From Chrysaora quinquecirrha (lineage: Eukaryota; Cnidaria; Scyphozoa; Semaeostomeae; Pelagiidae): 64,000 nucleotides of DNA. The notes under the pieces were generated by a model, which did no database searches, was not told the DNA's origin, and worked only from the letters and a program-made list of their open reading frames with translations. The position numbers and the translations under genes are program-made. The DNA lies in contig JACTAT010000011.1 of NCBI GenBank assembly GCA_014526335.1, forward strand, positions 1,003,741-1,067,740, read 5' to 3'. This document shows, in pieces, positions 43,461-56,976 of this stretch (its first letter is position 1; every line of letters starts with the position of its first letter).

Positions 43461-45440
43461 ATAAATTGAGTTACAATACAGATTGATGTCAGGTGCCAAA
43501 AGGGTTTAAGTTGCAAAACAAATTGTTTGCTCTCTAGTATCGGCATTCTACTGTGTGTAAAGTTGCCTTAAAGTATCTTAGGCTGTATGCTCTGTTGACA
43601 TGCAGGTGAAAATTTTGAGTTTAACTGTGCTCTTTTTACTTTGCAGATGTAGCTGGAATTCAAGTTCGAAAGAGTATCATGCCATTGTGAAATATGGTTG
43701 ATAATGGAAACTTTTGCGCAGTAAATTGATTTTTGCCAACAGTTTCTGCTATACCATAGTAGCTACATGCATGTCCTAGTCCTACAAATAGGCCTAGCTC
43801 TGCTAATTCTAGTACGGGCAGAAGCAATCTTGCTGCTCTTGATAATAACACTAGAGTCAAGAGCAGCAATTTCACAGGGCAAACTGTTTTAGCATAGCTA
43901 ATGGAAGAACATCAGTTCAGTGATAGCAATTATATTGATCAACAAGAATGCTGATCTGATATGGTTGATAATACAGTGAAAGTTCCTATTTTTGGTCCAC
44001 TTCTTGCTTACTATCTACCTCCTACACTTGACAGCACACCTCCTAAACATTTTGTGCAGTGCCAGCTTTTCTTGGAAAGGAGTCTTATCTGAAGGAAACC
44101 ATTTCTCACTTGCCTCACTTGATAGTCAAAAATTTCCGTTCATGTTCTTCGTCAACATGGTTATCAAAAGATAAAGGTTGCAGATTATTTATTGCAGAGT
44201 TCTGATGTATAGCTGCTCTTGATGATACTGGGCCTAGCTAATATTGGCAGGATCGCACCCCTGGCACTATTTATTTCACTTGGGCATTTTGCCAATTTAA
44301 GTATCTGTTCTTCAACTTCTTCAAATATTTTATCCCTGGCAATTTTTAACAATTTCAATAAATTAATCAAGGAGTGACCAAGCAATCGAATAGTGATTTT
44401 GCTATTTGATTGAGTAGTTGCTATCTGATGGAATAGTCACTATTGGATGGCTTAGTTTCTATTTGATTGAGACCTTTTCCCGAACTGTTTCTGGTCTTGT
44501 AAGTTGTTCAAATTTTAGACTTTCTCTTCGTTTTGAGGTGTCTAGTTTTTGTGGTCATGTATTGTTCCTTGCACTCAACGCATAATGACTTTCTTGTTCT
44601 GCTTAATTTGGTTTACCTATAACTTTCCAAGCAAATGTGATGCAGCAGAAAAGCAGTTGTGCACTATGTATTATAAATAATCTGGGTGCTGAGAGCAAAA
44701 ATTGAACTCCGCAAATGTGTTTATCAATATGTAATTAATAAATTTTTACCTGTTGGCCATTTGGAAATCACTTGTGGAGTGGCTCCGAACAGATTTTTTC
44801 ATCAGCAGTTTTGAGCCAAGAAAGCACCATGTTTTTTCATTGTATTTTCTCATATGAAAGTGAGACTCCAATGGAACTGAGGCAGAAACTCAGGGGGCAG
44901 ATAACTTTAAGTCAATGTTTTGGAACAAAAATACAGAATAATGATTGGTAAAAGGTTACACAAAAGATGCAAGAACTTTCGAATATCAATGAAAATTATA
45001 TAAACAATTACTAATTCAAGCAATTGCGACATTAGACTGATTAGAGTGTATTTTTAACTCATATTTCAGTCTAATAATATACTAACTCCCCCTGAGGTGG
45101 TGAACAGAGAATGTATATTTAACAATTTTTGTAATGATGTGATTTCAAGAGAAATAATGACAAGTAGCTATAGTATCAGGATTAATTACGTACCTGCATT
45201 TCAAAATTTTCATTGATTCACGTAATTGTAGCTTTTTATCTTGATTGGGTATGATGCATCTGAATCATACCCAATTCTTGTTAGGTAGTATATATATAAG
45301 TTGTTTGAATCATAGATAAACTTACATTTCTCTTGGTTTTTCGTGTTAAAATGAAAGATTGTATCTCTTGAGTACTTTGTGTTTATCAATCAAATTTACG
45401 CCCATCTAATGTTGGGTCGAGTCTCTTAAGATGTTTCTCA
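43461..45440. other. No recognised gene; one 12-bp hairpin
   Basis: ATTGGGTATGAT (45244-45255) and ATCATACCCAAT (45264-45275) form a perfect hairpin with an 8-base loop. GATTGAGTAG/GATGGAATAG-type short repeats occur near 44385-44470. Otherwise nothing is supported. Confidence 0.4.
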
Positions 45441-48400
45441 AAGATGTCTGAATTCAAACTTATTCTTACATCACTGAAAATGAGGAAAAAGGAATGTCAG
45501 AGATGTGCTGCCCATCATAAGCTCTATGACAAGGAAACAACAATATGCCAGTTCACAGAGATTTCTTGGAATAAAGTGAAAAGGCAGCATTAGTTTATTC
45601 TAGTTTATTACTGTGATTTCAAATTTGAATTTTGTTGTAATATTCCCTAAAGGGCTTATTGAGAAAGGTAATTAGGATGATTGTCCTCATTTCATGTTCA
45701 TTAGAAATGACGAGGATATACTTCAACTAGCTGAACAGTTAGAAGGAAATGCTCTTCCAGATGCTGCATCTGGATATCACAGAATGTATACATACTCAAA
45801 GACTCTTGTGAATATCAAGAAACGTTTGAAAAAAGCTAAAAAAGAAGCAATATCTGAAGTTTCAAGGCGGGAGTACTGAGGAAAGACACACTGAACATGA
45901 GAGTGAGAGACTATTATCTTCTAGAAAGAAGGACAGGATAGGTAAGGCTAATACTGTTCACACTAAAGTAAGAGCAAACATGCAGATCTATACCTTCCTT
46001 TAGGCATCTTCCATTTTTTCTGAAACTGGTCGGTGAAAGCATGAGTTAGTTGCTTGATTTAGAGGATAATAGCCCTGTTGTTAATTTTTCATATCTGTGT
46101 GTTGAAATTTCCAACAGAGTGATTCTAGCACCATCAAATTTTGAAAATTAGCCAAGGGAGTCTGCCTGTGCTTAGCCTTAGTAATTGCTTGTAATTGCTA
46201 CTTGAATCCAGCCCCCCCCCAGCAGTCACAAAGGACAGGATTCACCCCTGACAAAAAGAGATAAACAAAAACGTACAAAATTTTTTTAGAGATGCTAAGT
46301 TGTGTTCTTGTTCCTTATAGGCAGCATCTTAGCTGTTTACGAGTGTTGCATATGCAACAAAAAGAAGACAAATCCAAATAGTAGTGGCTATAAAGTGTTA
46401 CAAGAGTGCAAAACATAAAATGTTGCATTGAATCTCCAACAAGCTGCCCTTGAAAAAGCTGACAACCCTCAGTTGGTTGCAAACCTAACAGGAGTCAACT
46501 GGAAAGTTATAGCTCAGAAAGAGTTCAATTACCATAAATCATGCTATCACAGCTACACAAGGAAGAAGATATATATTCCTGTATGGAAACAAAACGAACT
46601 ATCAGACTGTTTGCAAAATTTACACATGTATATTGATGATAACGTGTTTGCGCAAGGGAAGGTGATCAATATGACTGAAATCATGAATATAGTTGACAGC
46701 AGCGCAGAAGGTAACTCACTTGATCAAATGACATTGAGGTTAAAAATGAAAGACATGTTTGGCAAACACATAGATTTTTGGTGTCAAAATTCCGGCAGTT
46801 TTTTATCCACAGTACAGAAATTCCAGTCTGGCAAATTGTAGAGGCTGGTGCACGTAAAGACAAATCTGCAAATAAGTTACTGCAAGAAGTTCAGTCACCG
46901 ATTGATAAGATAAAGGTAGTTGCCGCTATACTGAGGAAAGAGATCCAGGAGACACCGGTGACATATAGTAATTGGCCTCCAACAGAAGATGAACTAACCA
47001 GCACGTATTTTCCTGAAAAAGCTGCTTAGTTCAAAAGCAAAATTGTCTCAAAAGAAGAACAGCCAGGTTTTATCAATCAGTCAAGACATAATGCTCTGTG
47101 TCGGTAAAGGGAGAAACAGACCATTGAAGAAAGTCCTTCTTTTGCTTTGCACCAAAAGAAAAACTGGTTCCAAGCAGCTACTTCACTAATTAAATAGGCT
47201 AGGGCATGGGATTTCTTACCATGAAACATGTCTTTTAGAGACAAGTTTAGCAATGGAGCAATCCAGAGAGCAGTTGATTGAAAGCTTTGTACCAAGCATT
47301 ATCCAACCATCTCAGCTCATCACATTTATTTGGGAAAATAATGATATTAATCTCGAAACACTTACTTGAGTTAGCATGCACTGCACAAATGGAATTGTGA
47401 TTCAGCGATCATTAGAACATTCAAAGCAGCTTCTCAACTCCTTCAGTAGTGAAGCATCATTCAAAGAAGAGGTCATTCAAGGCAATACCTAATGAATTTG
47501 AACTGTATATTTCAAAAGAGAGGGAACATCCTGCAATAATCCATAATGTAGTTTTGTCCATGAAGACTGCAGACGAAATTTCTTCCAGAGAGTGCGACTT
47601 TTGGTGGAATGACGTAGTAGTATGCAACAGATCATTTCAAACTGGACTGGCTTTAACTACCTAGTGTTGGAAGAAACGGAAACTTCTCATGAGGTAAGGT
47701 AAAGTAAGAAACGTACCATATCATTTTTTTACAGCTGCAGCTAAAATGTAGCAAGTACATATTTTAGCAACATCATGATAATTGATCCCACTCTCTCTAT
47801 CTGCAGGTTGCTTTCCTTCCTGCAATCAATCAGTCTCCCACCAAAATGGATACTGTGTTGGAGCTGCTGCAGCAGTCTAAACTGAAAGCTGAGAAAATTG
47901 ACCGTACAGAAACAGATGTTGTTTTAGAATCTTGCTATCTATGCAAAAGCGGTCAAAATTCTGATGAACCCACATCATAAAGACTTGAAGAGTTTTGTAG
48001 TTTTGCGCATGGGTGCATTTCATACTTTGATGATTTTTCTGGCCATTACAGGGAAAAGATTTGCAGATGCGGGTCTCCGTTATATCATCGTTGAAGCAAA
48101 TCTACTTGGTATGAGTGTTGTAGTATATGTATTCTTTCATATTTCATGTTATTACATTAGCAAGCCTGTGTTCCATCAACTTTCAGTCATTTAAAGTGGT
48201 ACAATAAAAGTTGCTAATTTTAAACAGTTTGCATTTCTTCAGGTGAAGGCTCAGTTGAAAAGACTTTAAGTGGAAAACATTATAACAATGCAACAAGGGT
48301 ATAGAAATACATATATGATGCAATGAGACGCTTGGAAATAGAGTCATTTGAGTCATGGTTGATCAAAAGGGATGAGCTTGATGTTCTTGATGATTTTTGG

Positions 48401-49496
48401 TCTTCATCTGAACTGGCCAATGTTCTAAATCATACTAATCTCAAAAATTTCCAATCGCTGAAGTTGAGATACCACCGTGTATTTGAAATCATGGAAGAAT
48501 TCAAAAATGGGCTGAAAAGCAGCAGTTACCAGAGACACACCCAGCAGTGTATGATTCCTTCAGGTAAGTCCATTTCATGCTTAAATGTTTAACCAGACCA
48601 GAAAGACCTGCTGCCTTGTGGTAGAAAGAATTGAAATTTCCATATTTCAGTTGTTTCAAAATACAGCCACTCTGGTGGCTGGCTTGGATGCGCCTCAATG
48701 CACTCTATTTTTGATAATGTCTCATAACTCCCTACATTTCTACTTTTCTCATGTTTCAGCGATGGAAATTTTGCTCCACGCCATCAGTTATGTAAATTCA
48801 ATGTGATATATCAGATCAATGCACAGAACAAACGATTAATCATCAACAGAAGTGTACAGGAGGCATAACAGGATACATCACATCAACAGGAACAAGTCAG
48901 AGATGGGTTCTTACAAGCCACTGTGCTGTGAAATGTGTCTCCTTGTTAAAAAAATTTCTAGTAATACAAGAAGAACAGTCTGTGACGAAGGATGTTGGCA
49001 GAACGCAAACTTTGATGTAGCATCCGGTTTTGGAGTGCAGGATTTATTAATTTCATGGGGCACCCTTTTAGTAAAAGCACCACTCTTGTTAATATAACAT
49101 CTGGAATTGAGGCACATCAAAACGTTGCAGCAGACCATCTTGAAGCACACAGTTTTGGCACAAAAGCATTGAAGTTGTTTATCAAGGAGAGAGTAGAAAA
49201 CAATGTTAAACAATTCTACAACCCAGTAAAGCATTGTAACCTTAAAACATTTCCTGACATGAAAGTAAAAAGGGTTACCCGGGTTAAAGAAAAAATAGTG
49301 AAGATAAGCGTTGAAAGAAGTATGTTCCCAAAACTCATTGTCATCAGCGAGAAGCAGTTAGCATGAAAGAAGTTCTGCAGTATTTTCTTGGCCCAATACA
49401 GTGCTCCATAGCATTAGCAGATAGTTGTTTGGTTAAAACTATTATATCCAAGCTTTAAAACACATTGGCGGCAGAAGTTGCAAGGGCTGTATATAT

Positions 49497-51344
49497 ATAG
49501 ATCAAAAGATATTGCTCAAGACATCTGATTTTTACAACAAAATCCAAAAAGTAAAACTAAGAAAATGTTCTTTGAAAAATTATCTTTAGTTTTTAGTTAG
49601 CATAGCTTGTATGTTAGTAAGTTAGCTAGTTAACTTTGGAAGTTAGTAAGTTAGTTAGTAAGCCAGGCAAATTAGTTAGTTAGTTAGTTAAATTTAGTTT
49701 TTTGTTAGTTTGTTAGGTAATTAGTTAGTTGCTTTGTTAGTTAGTTAAATAGTTAGTTTGTTTTATTAGTTAGTCTTATCGCTAGTTAGTTACGTATAGT
49801 TACTTACTTAGTTAGTTAGTTAGCCAGTTAGTTATTTAGTTATTTAGTTACATAAGTAGCATAGCCTGTAAGTTAGTCAATTTGTTAGTTAGCTGCTTTA
49901 GAAGATTTTAAGTTAGTTATTAAGTTAGTTTGATAGTTAGATAGTTAGTTAGGTTTTTAGATAGTCAGTAAGTTACTTGGTTAGAACACCTTGTAAATTT
50001 GTCAGTTAGTTCGTTAGCTACTCTAGAAGATAGTAAGGTGGTTAGTAAGTTACTTTATTATATAGCTAGTTAGTTAGGTAACTAGCTAGATAGTTGTTAG
50101 TTAGTTAGTTAGTTGATTAGCTAGTTAGTTAGTTAGTTAGTTGATAAGTTAGTTAGTCAGTTAGTTAGTTAGTATGTCAGTTAGTTTGTTAGTTAACTAT
50201 TTTAGGTTATTGTAAGTCAGTTATGTTCGTTAGCTACTTTAGAAGATAGTAAGGTGGTTAGTAAGTTACTTTGTTAGTTAGGTAGGTAACTAGCTAGATA
50301 GTTGCTAGTTAGTTAGTGAGTAAATCAGTTAGCAAATTAGTTAGTTAGTTAGTTAAATTTAGTTTGTTTGTTAGTTTGTTAGGTTATTAATTAGTTGGTT
50401 TGTTAGTTAGTTAAATAGTTAGTTTGTTTTATTAGTTAGTCTTATCACTAGTTATTTACGTAGTTACTTACTTAGTTAGTTAGTTAGTCAGTAAGTTATT
50501 TAGTTAGTTAGTTACATAAGTAGCATAGCTTGTAAGTTAATCAGTTTGTTAGTTAGCTATTTCCGAATATTGTAAGTCAGTTAGTCAGTTAGTTCGTTAG
50601 CTACTTTAGAAGATAGTAAGTTAGTAAGTTAATTAGTTAGTTAGTAATTTAATTAATTAGTTAATAAATTTGTTTACCAGATTGTTAGTTAGTTAACATA
50701 GCTTGCAAGTTAGTTAGTTAGTTAGTTAGTTAGTTATTTGGTAAGTGAGTTAGTCAGTAAGCTGGCTTCTTAAGTTTTTAGATAGTCAGTAAGATACTTA
50801 GTTAGAATACCTTGAAACTAGTCAGTTACTTCGTCAGGTACTTTAGAAGGTAGTATGGTGGTTCGTAAGTTACTTTATTAGTTAGCTAGTTAGTTATTTA
50901 TTTAATCAGTTAGTTAGTAAGTTAGTTAGTTAGTTAGCTAGTTAGTTTCTTAGCTACATAGTTAGTTAGTTAGTTAATTAGTTTGTTAGTTAGCTAGTTA
51001 GTTAGTTGGCTAGTTAGTTAATTAATATGTTAGTTAGTTAGTTAATTAACAAACTAGCTACAATGCCTGAGAATTACTTGGAACACCCATCATATTTTTA
51101 AGCAACTAAGTAACTTGAAAGCTACGCTAACTCGCTAACTAAATAACTAACTCACTAACTATTTAATTATCTTTCTAACTAAGTTACTAACTAAGTAGTT
51201 ATCTAACTAACCAACTACTAACTAACTGACTAACTAATTTAGTATCTTCCAAAGTAAACTAACTGACTAACTTACAAGCTATGCTAAGTAACTAACTAAC
51301 TTACTAACTCACTAACTTATTAACTAACTAACTAACTAACTAAC

Positions 51345-51397
<53 letters not shown>

Positions 51398-51933
51398 TAC
51401 TATCTTACAAGGTAACTAACTGACTAACTAATAAGCTAGCTTAATAACTTACTTAATAACTAACTTACTATCTCCCAAATTAGCTAATTAACTAAGTGAG
51501 TAATGTGCAAGCTATGCTAAATAACAAACTGACTAACTAACAAACTAGTTACCTAACTAACTAACTACCGTTTCTAACTAAGTAACTAACCAACTTAATA
51601 TCTTCGAAAGTAGCTAACTAATTACCTGTCTAACTTACAAGCTATGCTAGCTAAACTAAAAAACTAACTACCCAACTAACTAACTAACTAACTAGCTAAC
51701 TAACTAACTAACTAACTAACTAACTGACTAACTGACTAACTGACTAACTAACTAATTACCTAATTACCTAACTAACTCACTTACTAATTAATAAACTTAC
51801 TAAATTTCTTACTATTTTAGTACCTTCCAAAGTAGCTAACTAACTATAACTTACTAACGTACAAGCTATGCTAACTAACCAAAGATAATTTTTGTAAAAA
51901 TCAGATGTCTTGAACAATATCTTTTGATCTATA
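49497..51933. mobile_element. Foldback element with (TTAG)n and (CTAA)n arms
   Basis: The ends are inverted: TATAGATCAAAAGATATTG (49497) and its complement (to 51933), extending through CAAGACATCTGATTTTTAC. The similarity continues inward to AGTTAGCATAGCTTGTA. The left arm (about 49590-51060) is degenerate TTAG repeat, the right arm (about 51110-51880) is CTAA repeat, and a short unique centre (AATTACTTGGAACACCCATC) lies between. No ORF. A TATA-like target duplication is possible but masked by the flanking TATATA. Confidence 0.8.
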
Positions 51934-52186
51934 ATACAGAAACTAACCTGAATATTCTATATTCAAAATCTAGAGTCAATTTCCATTCGAATGAGACCAA
52001 ACAATACCATGTTTTGACAATTTACAAAAAATTTCTCGATGAATTTTTACCTTGGACATAACGCATCTTCGCAGGTCATAAAAATTTGCCCAACACTTGA
52101 AAGGGCAAGTTTGGCTTTTCGAGTCTTCTATGACCATATAAACAGAAAATAAATTAAAAACCCATATGTAATCGATGTCAAGGTCA

Positions 52187-53020
52187 TCTCAGCTATCTGA
52201 AAACAAAATTGAACTTTTGATACAGGATTGGGGACACCCAACATTTTATGCTGCTAAATTAAGTCGCCAAATATATAACTATGCAACTATATAAATATAT
52301 AAATATGCAAATATATAAATATATACATAGTCGCCAAATATATAAATATGCAACTGTTGAGGATAGATTCTACCTTATTCATACCAACACAAACAGAGTG
52401 ATTATGTCTGAAGTTGAAGAGATGCAATGCAGTCAGGAAGAGGCAGATACCAAACTCATGTATTACTGCCAACACGCCAGTTTTACAGAGTTTTCCATGG
52501 TTTTCCAGCACCTGCATTGTTACAGTTCACAGTGATGTGGCAATATACGCCATATATTTTTTGAACAAGATTGATATACATTTGTTTGTTCAAATTGGTA
52601 GAAAGAACAAAACAAGAGTTCTCGATATCAAGACCATCAGTGCAACACACGGAGAAGCAATTTAAAATTGCCTTCCAGCTTTACATGCTTTTACAGGCTG
52701 TGATTACACAAGTGCCTTCCATGGCATCTGCAAAGCAAAGGCGTTAAAGATCTTAGCCAAAAGTAAAAGATTTCAGGAAATTTTTTCCCTGTTGGGAGAA
52801 ACTTACAAATTCAACACAGATGTTTTCCAATCAATCCAAGAATTTATTTACTGTCTCTACAGTCTTAAGAAAGTAAAAGATGTCAACCAAGCAAGATATA
52901 TAAAATTTTGCAATAGCAAGGGAAAAATCCCGGAGCCACAGCAGCTACTGCCAACCTTTGACGAGCTCTATATGCATTGCAAACAGGTCTCGTACGCAAC
53001 AGCTCTTGTAAGCCCTAGAC
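52187..53020 (+). repeat. Upstream copy of a long direct duplication flanking the Penelope element
   Basis: It matches 58936-59693 throughout, from TCTCAGC to AGCCCTAGAC. The 76-bp length difference is mostly an AT-rich expansion here (ATATATAAATATGCAA units, about 52268-52350). It encodes the nuclease-like segment; the conserved GIG is GIC in this copy. Confidence 0.9.
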
Positions 53021-54947
53021 AACAAGCCGTCATTGAGCTCAAATCCTTACCAAACGTTATCATGAAACGGGCAGACAAGGGGGGAAAACTAGTCCTCCTA
53101 GACCGCACAGATTACATAAATGAAGCTCACCGTCAACTAAATGACATCAACTACTACCAAAAACTAGAACAAAACCCTATAGGCGACCTAAGTATCGAAA
53201 TTGCAACATTCACTTCAGACCTAAAAAGAGGTAAATTAACTGATGATACACTATTTCAATTTCTGACCCCTAATGCAGATACAAGAACGCCAATATTCTA
53301 TATGCTACCAAAAATACACAAACCTGGTAATCCAGGTAGACCTATCATATCTGGGTGTAATTCACCTACATCAAAACTATCTCGTTACATTGATCACTAC
53401 CTTAAACCAATAGTAAGGGAAATACCCTCCTATGTCAAAGACACTACACATTTCCTAAGAATACTAAAAACATATGATAGAAAGATAAAGCCAGGCTCAT
53501 TGTTAGTTACATTTGATGTTAAATCGCTCTACACAAAAATCTCAAACAACGAGGGGATCGGACATTGTCTGGATGCCCTCCTAAACCACTATGGGAAAAA
53601 CAACCCCTTCCAATTAGACACATAAGACAAATGTTACATTTCATACTAAAAAGAAACTACTTTGAATTCAATGGAGAATTCTACCTACAGACTATGGGAA
53701 CAGCAATGGGCACGTCATTTGCCCCAAACTATGCAAACATATTCATGAACAGAATTGAAAGCAAAATCCTAACTACAGCACCAGGGGACCTCAAACCCCT
53801 ATTCTGGATAAGCTATATTGATGACATTTTCGCCATCTGGACACATGCTATGAACAAACTGAACAGTTTCTATAACCACATGAACTCTATACATGAAACA
53901 ATCAAATTTGAGATGTCATACTCTATGGCAAGAATAGCCTTCCAAGACACAATGACAATTCTAAAGAAAGACTCAATAAGCACAAAACTTTACAAAAAAC
54001 CGACAGATATATGCTCCCTACTACACGCACAGTCCTTTCACCCAAACAACTGTAAGAAAGGAATTATGTACAGTCAAGCTCTCCAATATAGGAGAATCAT
54101 CTCAGATAATGTAGAATTTGAACTACAACTCAAAAAACTCTTAACCCTATCTGTACTGGGGTATTTTGAACATGTTCTGTACTGGGGGGGTTTTCGTCCC
54201 CCCTTAATTATCTTGGTAAGTATAAAAGATATCTTGATGAAACTTGGTAATAAGTACCTCCAATCTATAATCTATCTATTTATGGTATTGTATGCAAATT
54301 AGTCACGTGATTCGTTGCTAGGCAGCAAGATATTTGAAGGTCAGTAGGAAAAAAATGCACAAATTCGACAATATCTTACCAATACATATTCAAAATGACC
54401 TAATCATGTAGGATATAGGCAATTTTATTAGTTTTCTTGTATTTTTTTATCATTTACTGCCTAATGTTTGTATTTGGACTGTAAATAACCCATTATTCAA
54501 AGTTTGGCTAAAGTGTTCAATGGACTATAACAAACATGTTGTTTTTCAAATACCAAGAAAGACATAGATACTAAAAGACAGTCATGTATGTATGGTTCTA
54601 CTTGTCTGATATAAAAATAATCATATTAGTCATATTTTTGGAACTGTCACGTGACTGGTTGCTAAGCAACCAAATATTGGATTTTTTGTGAAATCAATCG
54701 TTTCAGATAATAAAAACAAAAATATTCTTGAAAGGTAAGTATAAGGTTACTATAAGCATCTAATTACGGCAATTGTTATGGAAATTATTTTGTCTTATTT
54801 ATTTCAAGTTTACTAAGGTAAGTATTTGTAATTACGGATACTGAGGTAAGTAGTTTTCATACACCAGGTAACAATTTTTTACCAGTTTATAGTTAGTTTC
54901 ATATCACAATTTCAACAAAAATAAATCACTGAAAACAAGAAGATCTT

Positions 54948-56976
54948 CTATTGTTCTGGATCAGCTCCTCCACATAGCTCACAGACTGTAATGGTATGTC
55001 TCTTACAGACACCTTTCCCACACATGTTACACTTTCTTGCACTATTTTGTAGTTGACTTTTCTTTTGCTTGTAGTCTTTGTCTCCTCTGAACTTGGTAAT
55101 GCAAGATGAACACCTCTGCAAATCGCTAGGTGGCTGGCGGGCAGGATCTGCTTGTGGTAGAAGAGGGATAAACATCTTAATCTTTGCCCTTGTTTCACTG
55201 TTCAGCCCTGGCATAGAAGCTCTAATTCTCAATTGCGGCATTATCAGTTCTTTAGCCAAATCCCATATGAAAACTTTGGAAGTGCAATTTGAATTTGGGA
55301 ACAACTCGGCAAAGATACTGCTAGCATTCACAATGCTAGTGTCGATCACAAAAGCGAATGTATTGAGAATCCAGCAAGTATTCTTTGTCTTTACAGTGTA
55401 CTTTCCGATACGGTAGTCCACTATATCGACACCACCTTTCGTTTTATCATAAAGGACTATGGTATCTGGTTTCTTGCGGCTGTCCTTTGAAGTTTTCACT
55501 TCTTTGTGCATTGTGCTAAGCACAGCAACTGCTTTCTTCTTATTCTTGCTATTTGGGACATAGCTTGTCAGCATTAGTTTCCCTTTTTCTCTTTCATAAT
55601 ATGCCTTAGTTGAAGGATCATCTCTTCCTTGTGTCACGAATATCTCCTTTGGGATGCCCTTTCTATTTGCTGCCAGTGTTCCGACAATTGTTATTTTTTT
55701 TCATACAAGCTGTTAGCAAGGGAGATACTTGTAAAAAACCGATCTAACAAAATGTTTCGACCACTCATATCAGCATATTTTGCAAGCCCGTCAACGAGAT
55801 AGAGGCAATAGCCATCAGAATTAGTGATGTAAAAATGATTTGGTTCTCCTCTCGGTTTACCAGTATAAGGCAAGGAGAAATACGTATAGCGTAACTTGCT
55901 ATCAGCCAAAGAGCGATATAGTAAGCCATACATCGCAGGTTTCTTTGGGTTGTATTGACGGAATCCAATATTTCCACGATATGGATACAAAGTCTCATCA
56001 ATGGCTAAAAATTCACCTGGTATCCTCATCTTTGCGCAGTTTTCGTTGAAAGTTTCAAAAAAATCTCTGATAGCAGCTGCACGATCATGGGTCCAGCGCT
56101 CATGTCGTGTAGACTGATCATCAAAAGAAATAGCTGATGTAAGAAAAACAAATCTGTTTCTTGACATTGTTGCTGCATAAATTGGACTTAAAGATTCATG
56201 GAACCACAGTGACATAGTTGAATCGAGGTTCTGATGAAGAGCACCCCTAACCATCCAAAGACCAATAAAAGCACGCATCTCCGCGTATCAACCTCCCTAA
56301 AGTAAGTGTACTTGTCACTCTCTTTCATGTGTTCAGACATTCTTGCAGCAATCCTGTTGATCTTTTGATTTGTGTGGAATACCATGTCAGAGATCATAGT
56401 CCCATTAACAAAAAGTTCCCAAGCGGTAACTTTGTCTGTTGCTGCTTTTGCGAGGGCTGTTATTCCAGGACGATTTTTCAAGATATTGGCAGCAGATGTC
56501 CGACCTACAGAAGCTGGTGGTTGGCTGGTCCAAACAATTTTTTCTGGGTTTTTGACTTTTTTGTTGCCAATAATTACAGTGAACGTTTCACTCTCTTGCT
56601 GTGGTAGAGGCTCAAAGAAATCCGGGTCTAGTGCATCATCAAGTGTCTTAGGTCTCAATGCAATGTCCTCTTTGTACCTTGCTAGCCGAGCCTGCCTTTC
56701 AAACCTTCCAGAACTTTCCTGTTCAGACTCCTCACTTATCTCTGCTTCTACGACTGGTTGCTCATTGGTGGAAATATCTTGCTCTTCGTCAGTATCAGAT
56801 GCAGCATCTTCATCATCACTACAGCTTTCTCTCTCACTGTCTTCACAATCACTGAACATGTTAAACTCCTCATCTGATCCAAGAATTTCTTCTTCCAAAT
56901 ATTGCTGCACCTGGATATCAGTGAGTAGCCTTGATCTCTGCTCAGCTAATCGAGGACATTTTGAATTTGATTCCAT
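54948..56976 (-). pseudogene. piggyBac transposase with two frameshifts
   Basis: Three collinear frames. 56976 to about 56290: an acidic N-terminal region (SDCEDSERESCSDDEDAASD) and KIVWTSQPP. 56278-55691: the catalytic core with MRAFIGLWMVRG, LAIDETLYPYRG (first Asp) and LLDRFFTSISLA (second Asp). 55690-54948: ATIT... then KTKGGVDIVDY (third Asp) and a C-terminal cysteine-rich domain (CSSCI, CNMCGKGVC, CELCGG) that binds the transposon ends. All three catalytic Asp residues are present. One break is near 56280. The other is at a run of eight A (minus strand) near 55690-55700, the kind of change expected from polymerase slippage. The start Met at 56976 is natural. piggyBac transposases cut and paste at TTAA without scars. 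Confidence 0.9.

Noticed and set aside
49590..51880. Telomere-like repeat (TTAG)n as an interstitial telomere
   Set aside because: The unit is four bases, not TTAGGG or TTAGG, and both orientations occur within one inverted-repeat element.
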